Below, one piece after another: positions 35,283-49,071 of a stretch of 64,000 bases of DNA. Where the stretch lies: NCBI GenBank assembly GCA_904063045.1, contig CAJFCJ010000007.1, forward strand, positions 2,735,404 through 2,799,403, given 5' to 3'. The translations under genes were made by a program, and so were the position numbers. This DNA is from Dimorphilus gyrociliatus. Taxonomy: Eukaryota > Annelida > Polychaeta > Dinophilidae. Position 1 is the first letter of the stretch. Every line of letters begins with the position of its first letter. The notes beneath the pieces were generated by a model. It had not been told where the DNA came from. It did not search any database and saw only the letters and a list, made by a program, of their open reading frames with translations.

Positions 35283-36279
35283 ATGGGATCCTCCGCCTCA
35301 ACTGATAAATCAGCTAGTCCCTCCCCGCCTACCCAGAAAATATATCCCTCAGAATGTCCCATGCATAACCAACAGAACAATAGTCAAGAATCGACGCAAT
35401 ACATGAGTGAATGTCCAATGAGACAGGCTGAAGCAAGAAATAGCAGCAACAACAATGATATAGATCCAAAAAACATGGTATTATTATTTTGTACAGAGCA
35501 ATAAACAAGAACAAATATTTATTCGGAAATCGTAATTATCTTCATAGACTTCAATTGATTTTCTGTGCTATAGATGCCTCCTCCTAATCAACAACCGTCT
35601 CCTGGTCAACCGTTCCCACTACCAACGGATCGTCAAGTATCAGGAATACCAAGGGCCGACAAGGAAGGCGAAAACTGGGTTTATCCGTCGCAACAAATGT
35701 TTTGGAATGCGATGCTACGCAAAGGTTAGGCCCATTCTTAAAAATTGCCTACATTCACCGAGAGGGAAAGAATATTATTTTTAAAATTTCAGGATGGACT
35801 TGGAAAGACGAAGATCTTAAGGCAAAGGATATGGATGATATCATAAAGATACATAACGTTAATAATGAGCAGGCTTGGATGGAAGTCCTTAAGTGGGAGG
35901 CTCTTCATGCTCACGAGTGCAAGAAACCTAAATTAAAATCTTTCGGGGGTAAAGCGAAAGATTTTTCGCCCAGAGCCAGAATTCGCTCATGGTTAGGTTA
36001 TGAATTACCTTTCGATAGACATGACTGGATAATAGATCGTAATGGAAGAGACGTAAGATATGTTATAGACTATTATGATGGCGGCAAGGTTGTTTTAGTT
36101 TTTCTTTTTATTATTGTAACCTATTTGGCATTTATCTATGTTAGGTTAGTGAGGATTATACGTTTACTATACTCGACGTCAGACCTGCTTTGGATTCATT
36201 AGATGCCGTATGGGATAGAATGAGAGTTTGTTGGTGGCGATGGAAAAGTAAAATTTCAACGTCAGATGTAAAAGAATAA
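35283..36279 (+). CDS. HCCS: Holocytochrome c-type synthase (cytochrome c heme lyase)
   Basis: Four exons: 35283-35477, 35574-35724, 35793-36088 and 36145-36279, giving 258 residues. The enzyme attaches heme covalently to the CXXCH motif of apocytochrome c in the mitochondrial intermembrane space. Two CP heme-regulatory-type motifs (Cys25-Pro26 and Cys44-Pro45) lie in the N-terminal part. The conserved core follows: [70 protein letters not shown] and [18 protein letters not shown]. The AG acceptor at 36143-36144 gives GGKVSEDYTF, matching the family. The hexamer AATAAA (36275-36280) overlaps the stop codon. Confidence 0.96.
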
Positions 36280-36395
36280 ATAACATTAGCCAAGGATATT
36301 TTGTTATTTCTTTAAAATATAAGCAAATTATGCGAATATATACAGAATAACATGAATAGTTGTATTTAAAGGTGAAGTAGACACAAAAAAAATTT

Positions 36396-38073
36396 TTAAA
36401 GAACCATTAAATCATCGCAAGTTCGGCTGACACAATGTGTTCTTCCGAGGATTTTCTTGAGAAAAGCTTTCGTACTGGATTTATCGGTTATTTTCCGGGG
36501 TGCTCGTTGTGGATTAAATCTTATTTGTCGTGCTATTCCAACTAATAGCTCATCTACCCTATGGTTCAGGGCAGCAGACACTTCAATGTACTTGGCGTGC
36601 AATTCGGAGCACAGCTGACGAGCATCTGTCGACGAGAACATAATTATATTCTAGTATAATCGGTTCAATCGGTTTGCTGTTTTTATGTGTGGGTGACGTC
36701 AGATCTTTTTTAGTATCATTACTTTTTGATTGTAAAGAACAAAAAACTAACCATCTTCCTTAACCTGTCGCTTTCGCACTAAATCACTTTTATTGCCAAC
36801 GACGATAGCGGCGTGAGGTTTGCTGACGTAGCGTTGAACGTCGTGTAGCCTTTCCTCGACGAATTCGATAGTCTTCTTATCGGTAATTGAGTAGATGAAG
36901 ATAAATGCGTCTATATCTGTCGTTTTATAATTCTGTCGAGCATTTTTTACTCTTACTATACTTTGTACAAAGTTTCAAGTGTAAAGTAGAAAGGATTTTT
37001 TTTTGTCTTGTCTAAAAAATTACAAGAACAAGAAATAGTCTATACGTACTTGCACGCTCGCAGCTTGAGGTTCGATTTCATTAAACGTCATGGTTGTATC
37101 TTCGCCGTCTAATAGCACGGAAACTGTTCTTTCGCTCTCATCGTCTGCATTTGTAGGCCGAGAAGTTAATTAACCTCCCATGAAATACGACACAATAGCT
37201 CGGTACATGATTAAAGCTACAAAGTCACTAATGGGTAGGCGGCTAATTTTAAGAAAAAGAAGGAAAAGAAAATCATTTAAATATCTACTCACCAAAACTA
37301 ATCTCGACTCCTCCCATATATTCACTAGTCATAAATTGTTGTAAAAGTGACGTTTTACCAACGCCTGACGCTCCTATAACGGCAACTTTAAAGATTGCTG
37401 CCGTATTTTTGCTGTCACTAGAATTCGTCGAGTTGGCAGGTTTATTGAGCAAAGGTGTTTCGTCGGCACAGCTAGGCGCAGCCCCGCTGCTGTTGCAGCT
37501 GCTAGCTATACTAGCGTCACTGCGTCGTTTAAAACTATCGCCACGGTTCACTAATCCTTTAGAAGAGATTTCGAACGTCCTAACGACGCATAAATCCTCT
37601 TGTTGGGCAATCCTTAACTTTTCTAACGTGGCCATTACCGTATCGTCATCATTTGGCGTTGATCCAGAGCGATCCCTGCCGTTAAAGTAATCAAGATCGT
37701 CAGTAATATCTCTCGAAGATCTAGGCCGACGCATTTTCTTCCAGGAAGACGATCGCGAATGGGGGGCCGAATGGCACTTTGTACCCAAACGTGGAGATGG
37801 AGCACGAAGTGTCGGCTCATTTATGTAGGCTGGACTAACACCGTCCGGACATCCATCAGTGATACTACGCCTGGGCGAAGTACTATGATCCCTAGGAGAA
37901 TTTGAGCCTCGCCTTCTAGGATATTTACAGCTACCTACTCGTCTATTCAATGACGATTTTGATTCTGGTGTAGGTGATGCCGCCGGAAGGGAACATCGCC
38001 TATTCTGTAATTTCTCCAATTGTTCGCCCTCTAATTGAGCTCGAGTAAAATAAGCGTCGAATTCGTCCACCAT
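36396..38073 (-). CDS. RGK-family (Rad/Gem/Rem-like) small GTPase, paralogue B
   Basis: Four exons: 37293-38073, 37050-37144, 36752-36932 and 36396-36625, giving 428 residues. A Ser/Arg-rich N-terminal region (about 1-225) leads into G1 GASGVGKTSL with the normal P-loop Lys, the switch region (EYMGGVEISF, then DDESERTVSV), G4 NKSD and G5 EVSAA. The C-terminus ends SRTCDDLMVL, the RGK signature without a prenylation box. Exon 3 uses the AG at 36933-36934; other nearby AGs break phase. RGKs bind calcium-channel beta subunits and calmodulin in other animals. An out-of-frame ATG sits 14 bases upstream of the start. Two introns fall at the same sites and phase as in paralogue A. Confidence 0.88.
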
Positions 38074-38754
38074 TTCTCTTTTTGCATACTGCCAACGCCG
38101 AATGAGCGCTTGTACGTATAGGATGTGTCTGCAAAATAATTCAATTTTATGAAAACAGCTGTTGCTGTTAGCAAGCGATTTAAAATAGGCCTAAAAAATA
38201 GGAAGACGTTTTACTGGCCAACTTGATAAAGTCAATAAGTTTGGTGGCAAAAAAAAAATTTTTTTTTTAAATGAATAATCGACTTTGTTGCAAACTCGAC
38301 GCCCATTGCGGAATGATGGATGTTATAAATACGAAAGTTTATATATATAATTGAGTGTTGGCAGCCTATAAACCAGAGGGTTAATTATATTATGGATTAA
38401 GAGTAATTTGTAAATTTTTTTAAAAGAAGTAAATAAAAGGAAAGTCTCAAATGAAAATTTAATGACTCAATCGATTCATTATGTACAAGTATAAGCTTTG
38501 GAAAAATGGAAAAAAAACGAGAAAAACGGTAGGGGTATGTTTAGGCTGTATTGATTTTTGGCGAGTTTTTCACGTTTTGTCAATATAAATTATTCGTGCC
38601 GGTGGTTTTGTGGAAAATTAAAGATAAACAAGTAAAAAGAAAAGAAAACTTACTCTCCGCAAGACTTATCGTCCGAGACTGCAATGCGATTCTTACGCAG
38701 CAAAATTGTGGATTGTTATCTTTTTACTCTCCCGCTCGCTTGTTTCGTTCGTTC

Positions 38755-38796
38755 GCTCTCTCTCTCTCGCTCTCTCTCTCTCTTTCTTTCTTTACT
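38755..38796. repeat. (CT)n/(TTTC)n pyrimidine tract
   Basis: Pyrimidine-rich tract with TCTC and TTTC units, read directly, about 700 bases upstream of RGK gene B. Confidence 0.9.
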
Positions 38797-41455
38797 CACT
38801 TAGTCGTTTCTTTTATTTCTCTCTTGCTGCCAATCTTCACCTTTCTGCTTCTCGTTCTGCGACTGACTACTTCGTAGGGAAACCACTCTAACCTTTCTTA
38901 TTCTCGTTGAACTACTACACAAGCCGGTCGATTTATAAAGCGAAAATCAGCGCGTGAATCATGCAACACTTTCCAGTCAGCAGTGTACATGCGTGCAGTT
39001 GCAGTACGTCTGTAAACATTATCCGAACAGCCGATTGGCTGAAAATTAATCACGTGGCCATATAGCGGCACATCGCGAACGGCCGAACTGCAACGGTATA
39101 CGATTTTTTTTCTACGCTGTAGAATAATCTACATCCTATACAAGTCCAAAAAAACACAAATTAAACACGTAGAGAGCTGAAACGAGCGTCTATAGGCCGA
39201 ATTAAAATAAAAGGGCGTCGAAGGTATTAAGGTATTACAGAGAACAGGATATAAGGTCTGATTTTTTTCCTGACCCATAGAATTCATAGGACTATTATCG
39301 TATAACTAAGAGCTATACATATACATTATATACATATATATATATATATATATTTAAGTATAAGTATCTAATATTAAAAAAAGACCTATTTTTAGATAAA
39401 TAATACAATTTATATATAAACATATAATAATACATAAATAGGAAAGAAGAAGCTCACATATTAGTATTCAGTAGATATATTTATATATATTCTTAATATC
39501 CTCCCTCTCCCCTCCACAGAAAAGGAATAAATATCTATTATTACAGTAAAAGTTATTTACGAACCAAACTACGAAGAAAAAAAACACTTCAAACTATAGA
39601 AAAGATTAGTTAATTACCTTTTAAAAAAAACTTTAACAACTCCGTTAAACTTTTATTTAAAAGTCAACAGTTATTTATATTTTCATACAGTTCTTTTTGT
39701 TTTGTTCCTCTTCCTCTTCCTCTTCTTTTAAGAATATAGACCTAGATACGTAATGTACAGCCCACTGAGGTTTATACAAGTGACAGGATAATAAGGGAAA
39801 CGCCAGACAAACTACCTTCATATGGAAAAGGCTGTGAATGGCTTTTTAAAAGTCTGGCTCGTGTCGTTTTTAATGTACGTGACATTTAATGGTAAAACGC
39901 TTCTAATAGTCAAATAAAAGTATATACATTTCGAATCGTGTCGAATGAAAATCGAACAACCAGTCAATACAAAACCATCGACAACTTTCGAACAGTGTGG
40001 ATTAGATGGTCGATTACGTAATAAGATTCTCCGATTTAATACTATTCCTGCCTTTCATCTTAGTTTTATAGGAAATGAAGGAAACCAATTAACAAGGTTT
40101 CACCGCCCTAAAAGCGGCAGTGATATGTTTGTACGTCAATATGCATTCTAATTGCCTCTGGCCCAGCGAATATGCATATTCATGTAAATATTCAAATTAT
40201 AATAAATCATATGCGGATAATTACTTTAACGAACATTACATACTGATGTACTAATGTAAGCATACGTAGTTTCTTTTATTATGTAAAGTTATTTATGGCT
40301 GCGTTAATATATTGAATTTATTCATCTATACATTCTAATGTAGCTATAGTTAAATATATATAAAGACTGAGAGGAAGAGACAGAGAGGGGGGCTGAGAAG
40401 AGATGGATGGACGGATGGAGAGAGAGATAGATAATACTATGTACAATATAGTATATATTGATATATATGATTATTTATATGGATATACAGATACGTACAC
40501 CTGTCTACGCTCACAGCAGCCTATGTGTAGTGTACATCTGTGAGATATCAGTACACATAAAATGTACTAACGCTTAAATACAAATAAAGAAGCCATTTTG
40601 TAAATTAATTCTTAAGCGCAACATCTGTAAATTGTAGATGACTCGCAGCTTTCTGCATCATATTAAGCATAATATGGAAGTTATTAGACGACACAACGTT
40701 CTCTTACAAGCGATATAATTCAATGTTAAAAATATCGAATAAAACGTTAATCGATAGCAGGAACAGAGACTAGGTGAGGAAGCAGACGATAATTGCTTCG
40801 GGCCTTTGTCCATACAACTACAGTTGCTATAGAAACGGTACACCTTCCCCCCTTTCTAAACACTTGCCGCCTCTTACGAAAACTTTTCTTTCTCAGCCGT
40901 AAAATCTTTCCCTTTAACCGCCCCCCGCCGAAACCTACAACTGCTCAGCTGGACCGAAAAATTAGCTGACGAACTCCTTACGATACTTCTCCAAGGAGTT
41001 TTTTCCCTATACCCTCATTGACAAACTCATCATCTTATATTACAAACTATTTCTACTTATTTCACTCCTCTAAACTCCCATCAAATAAGCGTTTCCTCTC
41101 CCATCTCTGAACAGCGGAAGCCAATCCGACAACCAACCTTGATTGTTCGACGGCCTGGGAGCCATTAAAGAGCCTTTTACCCCTTATCCCCGACCGCTGG
41201 GTGATCTAGCACCAATGGCTAAATGGATGTGCTTATAAAATTCTTTACAATATCTTTATTATCATTATTGTTATTGTTATTGTTATCATTAATTATTCAC
41301 GGTCCATAATTTAAGCCTATATTCCACATTTTTTATGTTTTTTTTAAGTGCATAGACTATTATTTATGTCGGTTTTTTGGTCTTGGTTAAACCAAAAATT
41401 TTTCGTTTTTATCAAAATAAACCTTCTGGTCTGGAATGGGAGGAGATGAGCGGAA

Positions 41456-41480
41456 AGAGAGAGAGAGAGAGAGAGAGAAG
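41456..41480. repeat. (GA)n microsatellite
   Basis: GA tract, read directly. Confidence 0.9.
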
Positions 41481-42266
41481 AGCGTGAAAAATTTGTTTAG
41501 AAACACCAATAAAATATAGTACAGTGTATGTTGTATCTGAACGATATACGCTTAATCAATTCCCTCTGGGCTTGTTTCGTGTCGGAGAGAATATTTTTAT
41601 GGATCATTAAACGTTTAAAGAGCGTCTAAAATTTAAAAACTGAAACGGAATAAATAAACAATCATTTGGATGTAGGTTAAACGGTATAAGCTGCAGGGCG
41701 TTGACTATGAATTAGAGGAAAAGGAAAAAAGGATAACGAGAGGAAATAATACAGAATTAAAAGAAAAAGAAGTTTGCCAAGCGTCTATTGTGACGTATGG
41801 TCAAATTAGACGGTGTCTGCTTTAGAAATATTACCGATAAATTGATCAAAGACAAACACTTATACTCCACCCACCACCTATCAACTACACCGTTTAAATA
41901 CCGTACGCTTAAATCGTTCTGTATGTTTTTTATTAAAGCGTCTAGAAGGACAAATGACGCCTATTTTCCTTCCATCTTAACGCTTAAACGGTAGCACAAT
42001 AAAAATCGTTTAAGTATTAAGATTGTTTATAAATAATTGATTATTATATTATATTTTTTTATTCGTCGAGCAATTTTCCATCAATACGAAATTACATCCC
42101 TTCGTTTTCCCTGTGCACATAGAAAGGGTTGCTTAAAAAAAAAATTAATAGGCCTATCTGTAATTATGGACGGATAACATTAGTATATATAGATATATAT
42201 ATATACCTTTATATATTAAATGTATAGTTTGTATAAGTTACACAAATAGAAATGTATTAGTTAGTG

Positions 42267-45200
42267 TCAGTTGGCGCCTAGTCTCGGAACCAATTTGGCT
42301 CCCTTTACTGGTGATGAAGGGGCAGTTGTCGTTAATTTCATATTTCTCCTTACTAAATTTACAGGATAGCTTCTTTTTCTTGGGTCTAAATGAGGTCCTG
42401 CAATTGGCCTTGTAGCTTGTCCAGTTGGTGGTTCATAAGATGGTAATTTACCAACTACATAGTAGGACCATTGAATTTTAGACGTTTGTACGATTAATTT
42501 ACCACCATAATTTTTTCCGTAGATTGTTGGTTGAAAGCAGATGTGTAATGGTAAACCGTCAGAATCGCTGGGTGGTAATTCCCCGGAAGTTGGATAAACC
42601 GAAAAAGCCGGATCACTATCCTCTGTAAAAAACGCATGAAAAGCAGCTGATTGAACCTCTTGGCTAGTCAATTTAATAATAACGCCCGATTTTGTTCCCA
42701 AACCGGCCGTTTCCATCTCGATAATGTCGTCTGGTTCCGGCTCAGAGGCCAAAATCTTTAGAGCAAACTTCCATATACCTCCAGTTGCCGCTTGTATAAT
42801 CAAAGTTATTTCGTGGTTCATAGGCTTATTTGGGGAAAATAACACGTTAAAACAAAGTACAACCAAACCAGTCGACTGGTCTCTCTCTTTCCTCACTAAT
42901 CTTAAACGAACTGATTGTTCACAATCCTGTTTAGCATCCGCGTTTGGATAGTCTAGTGTGTGGTCAAACTCCTCGGCAACAGCAAGAGATTTTGTTAAAA
43001 CAACTCCGGTTAAGGAAGACGAAGAGGCGGAAGCTGATTTAATGGGAGTTATTGATCTAACTTGTGCAATTGGACCTTCGGCTCCCGGAACTACTCCGGC
43101 TAATTTTAATTCTAAGCGCTCTTCGCAAGCACATCGAGACTGACATTGGATCAATGCCGGAGGGGCATTTGGTTGTGATCTGGCCTCCGGGAAACCGTGG
43201 ACCGGATATGTCCATTGTAATTCTCTTAAGCTTCCGCTTTCTGATCTCTTTAAATGAGCAGCATAACCTGCATTTTTGTCTGTTACTTCCATAGGTTTAA
43301 ATTTCCATGATTCTCCACTTTCCTTTCTTACACTGATAGTAACCATAGCCTGGCTAGAAATCATAATGTCTGGTGTGTAAATAACTGGAATATCCAGGGT
43401 TGCCCTGGGTGCTAGGCGAATTCCGGAATTTTCCTTTAATAATACTGTAAACGGAGAAGGTGGGCCAGGTGCTAGGCCTTCATCATCTTGCACTCCTTGT
43501 ACTGATGCTTCATCCTTATCTGGAAAAGAAATATGCAAATGCATGTATATAAATATTTATATATTTATATATTAAATAAACATACAATGATAAAAAAGAA
43601 CAAAAAGAAAAAAAGAAGATTCTGCTTACCTCGAATGATTACGTCGATAATCACGGCAACATCTAAAGAATTACGGAACGGTATAATAACACTCTGATTA
43701 TGACCTAGTTGGGATGTAACACAAATTGGATCTTTTGGCTTAGGTAGAAGGCCTATTCCAGAAACTAGGAAAACCCATTCCCCCAACTGTTAGGAAAAAA
43801 GAGAAAAATAAAATATTAAGCCTATTCATCATCAAAGCTGAAAAGCTCGATTGTAATATTTAAGAACAAGTTTTAGTGCTTGGATATCTGCCTCATGCAA
43901 TCTATCAATATACTGTATATACTCTATATATATATATATATATATATACTAATATATCAATACAAACGTTTCTATTTATGTATTTTTAGATGTATTTACA
44001 AATAAAATACGGGTTCTTTTTAATAATAAAAAAAGGGAATTGAAAGGTGGTACAGTGGAGGTTGGAAAAGAAAAAGAAAACTGATTGATCATAAAAGACG
44101 ACTATATAGATTTTTTACTTACGTTTTCGCTCTTTATCATTCTGCTATTGTCGGTCTAAGTAATAGCAAAGAAAGAAAAGAAGATATACGGTATACAGTC
44201 TTAGAAGAGAGAAAAAGAGTGAAAGAAAAGAATTAGGGAATAATAAGATTTTTTTAAAGACGCCAGACCGGAAGTAAAATGGTAGAACGAAAAAAAATAT
44301 ATTTACTAACCTGGGGACATCTAAATGATATTTTACAACAATGCTGCTCTGATCCAAGGGATGATGGCATAAATATAACGGGTATTTCCGTATTGCTTCT
44401 AGGCCCAATGATTAGTGGAACTTTAGATATATCTAATACATAATTGTTTGGATTGGAAATGTGTGGTTCCAATACAAGAGTTTCAGAAGTAGGATTGTCT
44501 AACGTTATTGACGTTTTGGTCCACGCTCCTAATTCGCATTCTAAGATGTCCAATTGTTGTGGTTCTAATGGCTCCGATTCTAATTCTAGACAATACCAGA
44601 ATTCCCCAACGCTCTGATGATAGAAAACTAATTCACCTTCAAATTTCCCGACACTCGCGGGAAAGTAAAGGAGTTCGTAAGTAGCTTTAGAGGCTGGTGG
44701 TAATAGAATATATTTAGGTCCAGAAAGGCCCGATCCTTGGACTGTGGCTTCGAGTTTGATTGGGATTTCTAGTGGATTAGTTACAAGCACCTCAACAACG
44801 GCTTTCTTTTGGCAAACACATTTTATCGACAATTTGTCCTCGAATGGAGGAGGTAAAACGTCCAATTGCAGTACAAACCACACTCTGTAGCACTTTTGAT
44901 CTGCCGCTTTAATTTCTTTTTCCTCTTCATCGTCACTATCGACGTCCTTAATAGGACTTGATGTGGCAATGAAGGATAGTACACCTTTGTAATTGCCTCT
45001 CTTTAAAGGCATCGCATTCATCTCGTATCTTTCAGTTTGTCCAGGAAGAACGACCAAACAGGACGAACCGCTAACGCCTTCTACATCACATTGTACCGAA
45101 AAGTCTAGCTTTCTTTTGGTCTTATTGGGCACGTCCACATAGTAAGTAAGACGTTGCTTTGCTTCAGCTGTTAATTTGATCACGTCCAGAGGTAAAGATT

Positions 45201-48200
45201 TCTGGCCCTTCCCAATTAACGAGAACTTTTGTTCGACATGTTCAGTTTCTAATATCAAACGGCCTTCAACCTGGCCTTCAAATTGAGGACGGAAGGTTAA
45301 TGGGTAATTTACAGTCGATCCAACGGGAACTAAGAGTTGAGGAGGACCAGACCAGCCATCACCTTCTATGGTTGCGTTCATTCGCCAATCTGATGAGGTC
45401 ATATTGGAGACGGGTATTTTCTGAATAATAGCCTCATTTACTGGGCCGTCAAATTCAATTGAAGTCTCCGAGTCACTAACTACTGCTGTGCACTCAACTT
45501 TGACTACCCTTATATCATCTTCGCCTCTCCTTAACTTAATATTCGCTGAATAATGACCGGCCTCTTCAGTAAAGAACTTTACTGGAACAGAAAACTGTCC
45601 ATGGGCGTTTAAATTTACGTACGCTGCTTCTTTATCTTTTCGAGCTGGCATATGTTGATCCCCTTGTAATACAATTACCTTAGAAGGAACAGTAAATTCG
45701 GAAGATTCGCATTCGCATTTAAATATTATTTTTTCGCGTTTCGTTGAATGTTCAGCAGCGTCTCCTTTCTTTAAATCTCCATCAATAGCAGAGCTTGTTA
45801 ATGTTCCAGCTGCTCTTCTCCTTATCAATTCTTTATCACTCATGTTTTGCTGCTTACGGATCTGAAGGGCTCTTTCTCTTGCAGAATTGGATAAGGATAA
45901 CAAGACCTTCTGTTTAAGTTGATTACCAACGACGCATTGCCAAAAAACAGTATTCTCTAAGTCTTTATTCCCTTCCCAAGTTACAGAATTTTCATTATTT
46001 CTTAATTCAATAGATGCTCTATCTTTTTCTGAATCATCCGATATAATCTCTGATGGCTTTGGGTAGTCGGCAATTGCAGAAACTTCAAATACGGCGTCAC
46101 CTACTTGCTTATCAGATATAACAAGCGAACAGCAATATTTACCAGGTTGTATAGGTAGGAACTTAACTATAATACTCTCTTCTGACATTGGATCTAATTC
46201 AACTGTCGTTATGTCGCAATGGAATGCTTTCTTATCTATCATTCTAACTCCCTCGACAAATGGTGCACTCATTGTTTTAGGCGATATTCCATCATCTAGT
46301 AGTGCATCTATCATCTCCTTTACTTTTCGACCAGCAACCTCTTCCTTGTTTCCCGATAAGTAGCAATTTTGAACGAGAACAACGTTAAATGTTCCCTTTC
46401 TATCGAATATATTCTTAACGACAACAGGAATCCTTGCCATAACATAACAAGGCGTAGTCGCCTTGATGACATTCAACGGAGGTGCACATTCTATATCGGA
46501 TTTTAGTTCGAAAACAAGCGTTGAGCCAAATAAAGGTGCTGCTCGCTTTGGGGCAAGAATGAGAACAGCTGAACCAGATCGTATGTGGCTTGCTGTCAGT
46601 TGTATATTTATGCCTGTACTAGATTTCGAAGAAACCGATATATGGTGACCTTTCACTAAAGAGAAATCTCTAGCGTTCGAACCAGCAAGAATAGCATTAT
46701 AGACTAATTGTTTGTTGGATGGATTCGATATTTTGATTTGTTTTAGTATAGGCTTACCAAGGGTGGCGGATAGGGTTATGGTACTTCTTGCCATATATGT
46801 TGGTAGTGTTGTATAAAGCTGAATGACAAGTAAAAGCATCATTACGGGATTTGGATCTGTTATGTCAATAGCGTGAATATCATAATCTATTCCTATGGAA
46901 CGGATTGCGTGGACTAATCTTAAGGCATTGTGCAAGCATTGTTCTGCTGTTCCGGGTCTGGTATACATTTCCTTCATGTATAGATCTATAGTCCATGGTG
47001 CATAAGTAGCAATAACAGCTCCTAAAACAAGGCCATCTAATAGATCAAGATCAAAATTTACAATCCAACGAGCCGGTGGGACTCCTCCTTTAGGTGCATT
47101 CGACCATATCCTCTCCCTTTGCTGTTCATAATGATGATTTAGCCAAAGCAATAGAGTCCTTTCAGAAAGATTATATATATTTGAACAATTGGGATTGGCA
47201 TCTAAATTAGGTAATTGATCAATATTTGAGTGTTGGACTTGCTTTTTCAGGCTTTTAGGCGTTACTTTTGCCAGAACAAGACACTTTAATAACTGTAATA
47301 AAAGGTCTACCCACGCCCTTTTACTGACTGCTTCAAATATTTGTTCTTCCATAGCGTCTTCTTCAAGAGTACGCGAATTTTTACCGGGAGGTTTAAGTGG
47401 CCACTCTCCCTCCGATTTGCGAACAATTGCCTCAACCCTTTGCTGTAAAGCTTCCCAAACTCGATAGTCTCTTGGTGACATTAAATACTCTGGTTTGATA
47501 GCGGCTACTTTGGCACCTTGTTCCTTCGCAAAAGTGAGTAAGCTGGAATGTTGCCAATGGACTTGCTTAGCTCTTTCTACCGGATCCTCAGGAAGTGAAC
47601 TATTAGTTGCTATTCCAGGCAGTTGCCTACCAGCAAGGTAAGAAATCATATCGTAGATTGTTGCCATTTCCTTTTTATTAGTAGATCCATGCTGTTTTGC
47701 GGCGTTCTTTCCGCACGTTTCAACTTTTCCAGCCATGTGCATGGGTAATGGATCTCTTGGGCGTCTAGACAGGGAATCTCTCAAAGTGTATGGTACACTT
47801 ATAGGATAAGGTCCATTAGGCCAGCCTTGTGTAGAGAACCAACGCTGAACTGCTGTTAATACTTCAATATGAAAGTAACCCTCCTCTGTATTTTCATCTG
47901 GAAAAACTGCCGAACCCAAAGAACGAGATTGTTGAGCCGCTCTCTTTTCTGCCTCGCTTACGCAGCTAACGTCGGCTGGAGGCCTTGATGCCGCTTTGTT
48001 CAAGGCTCCCTCTCGTACAGAGGAAATTGATGATTCTGTTGGAGAACTATTTGTTTCGCTGTCCTCGTAGGAACTATTGCTAACTTCAAAATTTGAATTA
48101 GACGTCGCAGTTGTACTAGGCCTTGAACCACTTCTTCCTTCCTCTCCAACAGCTACTAATACAGCCTCACCAAGGCTTGAGGAAGTGGCCGAGGACACTA

Positions 48201-49028
48201 TAGTTTGTTGACCCCTAAGACGGTGGCCTTTCATGCAAACAATTTGATGGTCGAGTCTATGTTGAGCTAGATAAGGATAGTTACTCAATAGACAGTTATC
48301 AGCTGTAGCAGTGACAGGTAATTCAAATTTGTTGCCATGACCATCAATAAAGATAATAGGAGAACAAAATGAAACTGGCTTCGAACATTGAAACGTTAAT
48401 TTACACGGCAAGGAGACGCTGTCGGGCTGACCATCTTCCCCACTGCAGGCTTCAATTCTATTTCCTTCTAATATTTCAATCTTAAGAGGCTTCGCTTCTG
48501 AGCCGTCATCACAATAAACGATGGGTAATTGAACCCGAGCATCGTTGGCAACTTTATAGTGGGCGGCGATTACCGTAAATTCAGAGGTAACACTCATGTC
48601 CAAAGGTAAAGGGGTTAGAACAATAGAAGGAGGGTCAAACCACATCCTGGGAGCTTTTAACTCTCCAACTAATTGAATCCATTGATAAGGTTTCTCATGA
48701 TCATCGTTCAATAATAGAGGCACCATCACTTCAAAGTGCCCAGGCTTATCCGGACAAAAAACGACACCCAATGCATGACTTTCGCCCGGATTAAGATAAC
48801 CTTCAACACCTCCTTCTCCAGTTTGACTCATGTAAGGCATGCCTGATTCGTGAATAAATTTGAAAATCCCTCTTTCCAAAGTCTTATTACCCTTTGATGT
48901 ATCAACACACCATTTTAGCTTTTTATCCGTCTCATTCTTAAACATTGTACCCTAAGAGATATGGGAAAAATAAATCTATTAAAATCATACTTATAAAGAA
49001 GATGGCAATCATGATGCAAAAGAAAAAA

Positions 49029-49071
<43 letters not shown>

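Larger units (their letters stand above)
38074..42266. other. Gene-poor 4.2-kb region upstream of RGK gene B
   Basis: No supportable exon. It should contain the RGK B promoter and 5' UTR and the 3' flank of the CFAP47-like gene. It carries a CT tract (38755-38796), TA tracts, a GA tract (41456-41480) and an AATCACGTGGCC E-box element near 39048-39059. A relatively GC-rich block occurs at 40905-41210. Frames at 39945-40151 and 41797-41994 are not low-complexity but have no splice or homology support. Confidence 0.5.

Noticed and set aside
39945-40151. 68-residue frame in the region upstream of RGK B
   Set aside because: Not low-complexity, but no domain, splice sites or neighbour supports it; kept only as non-coding.
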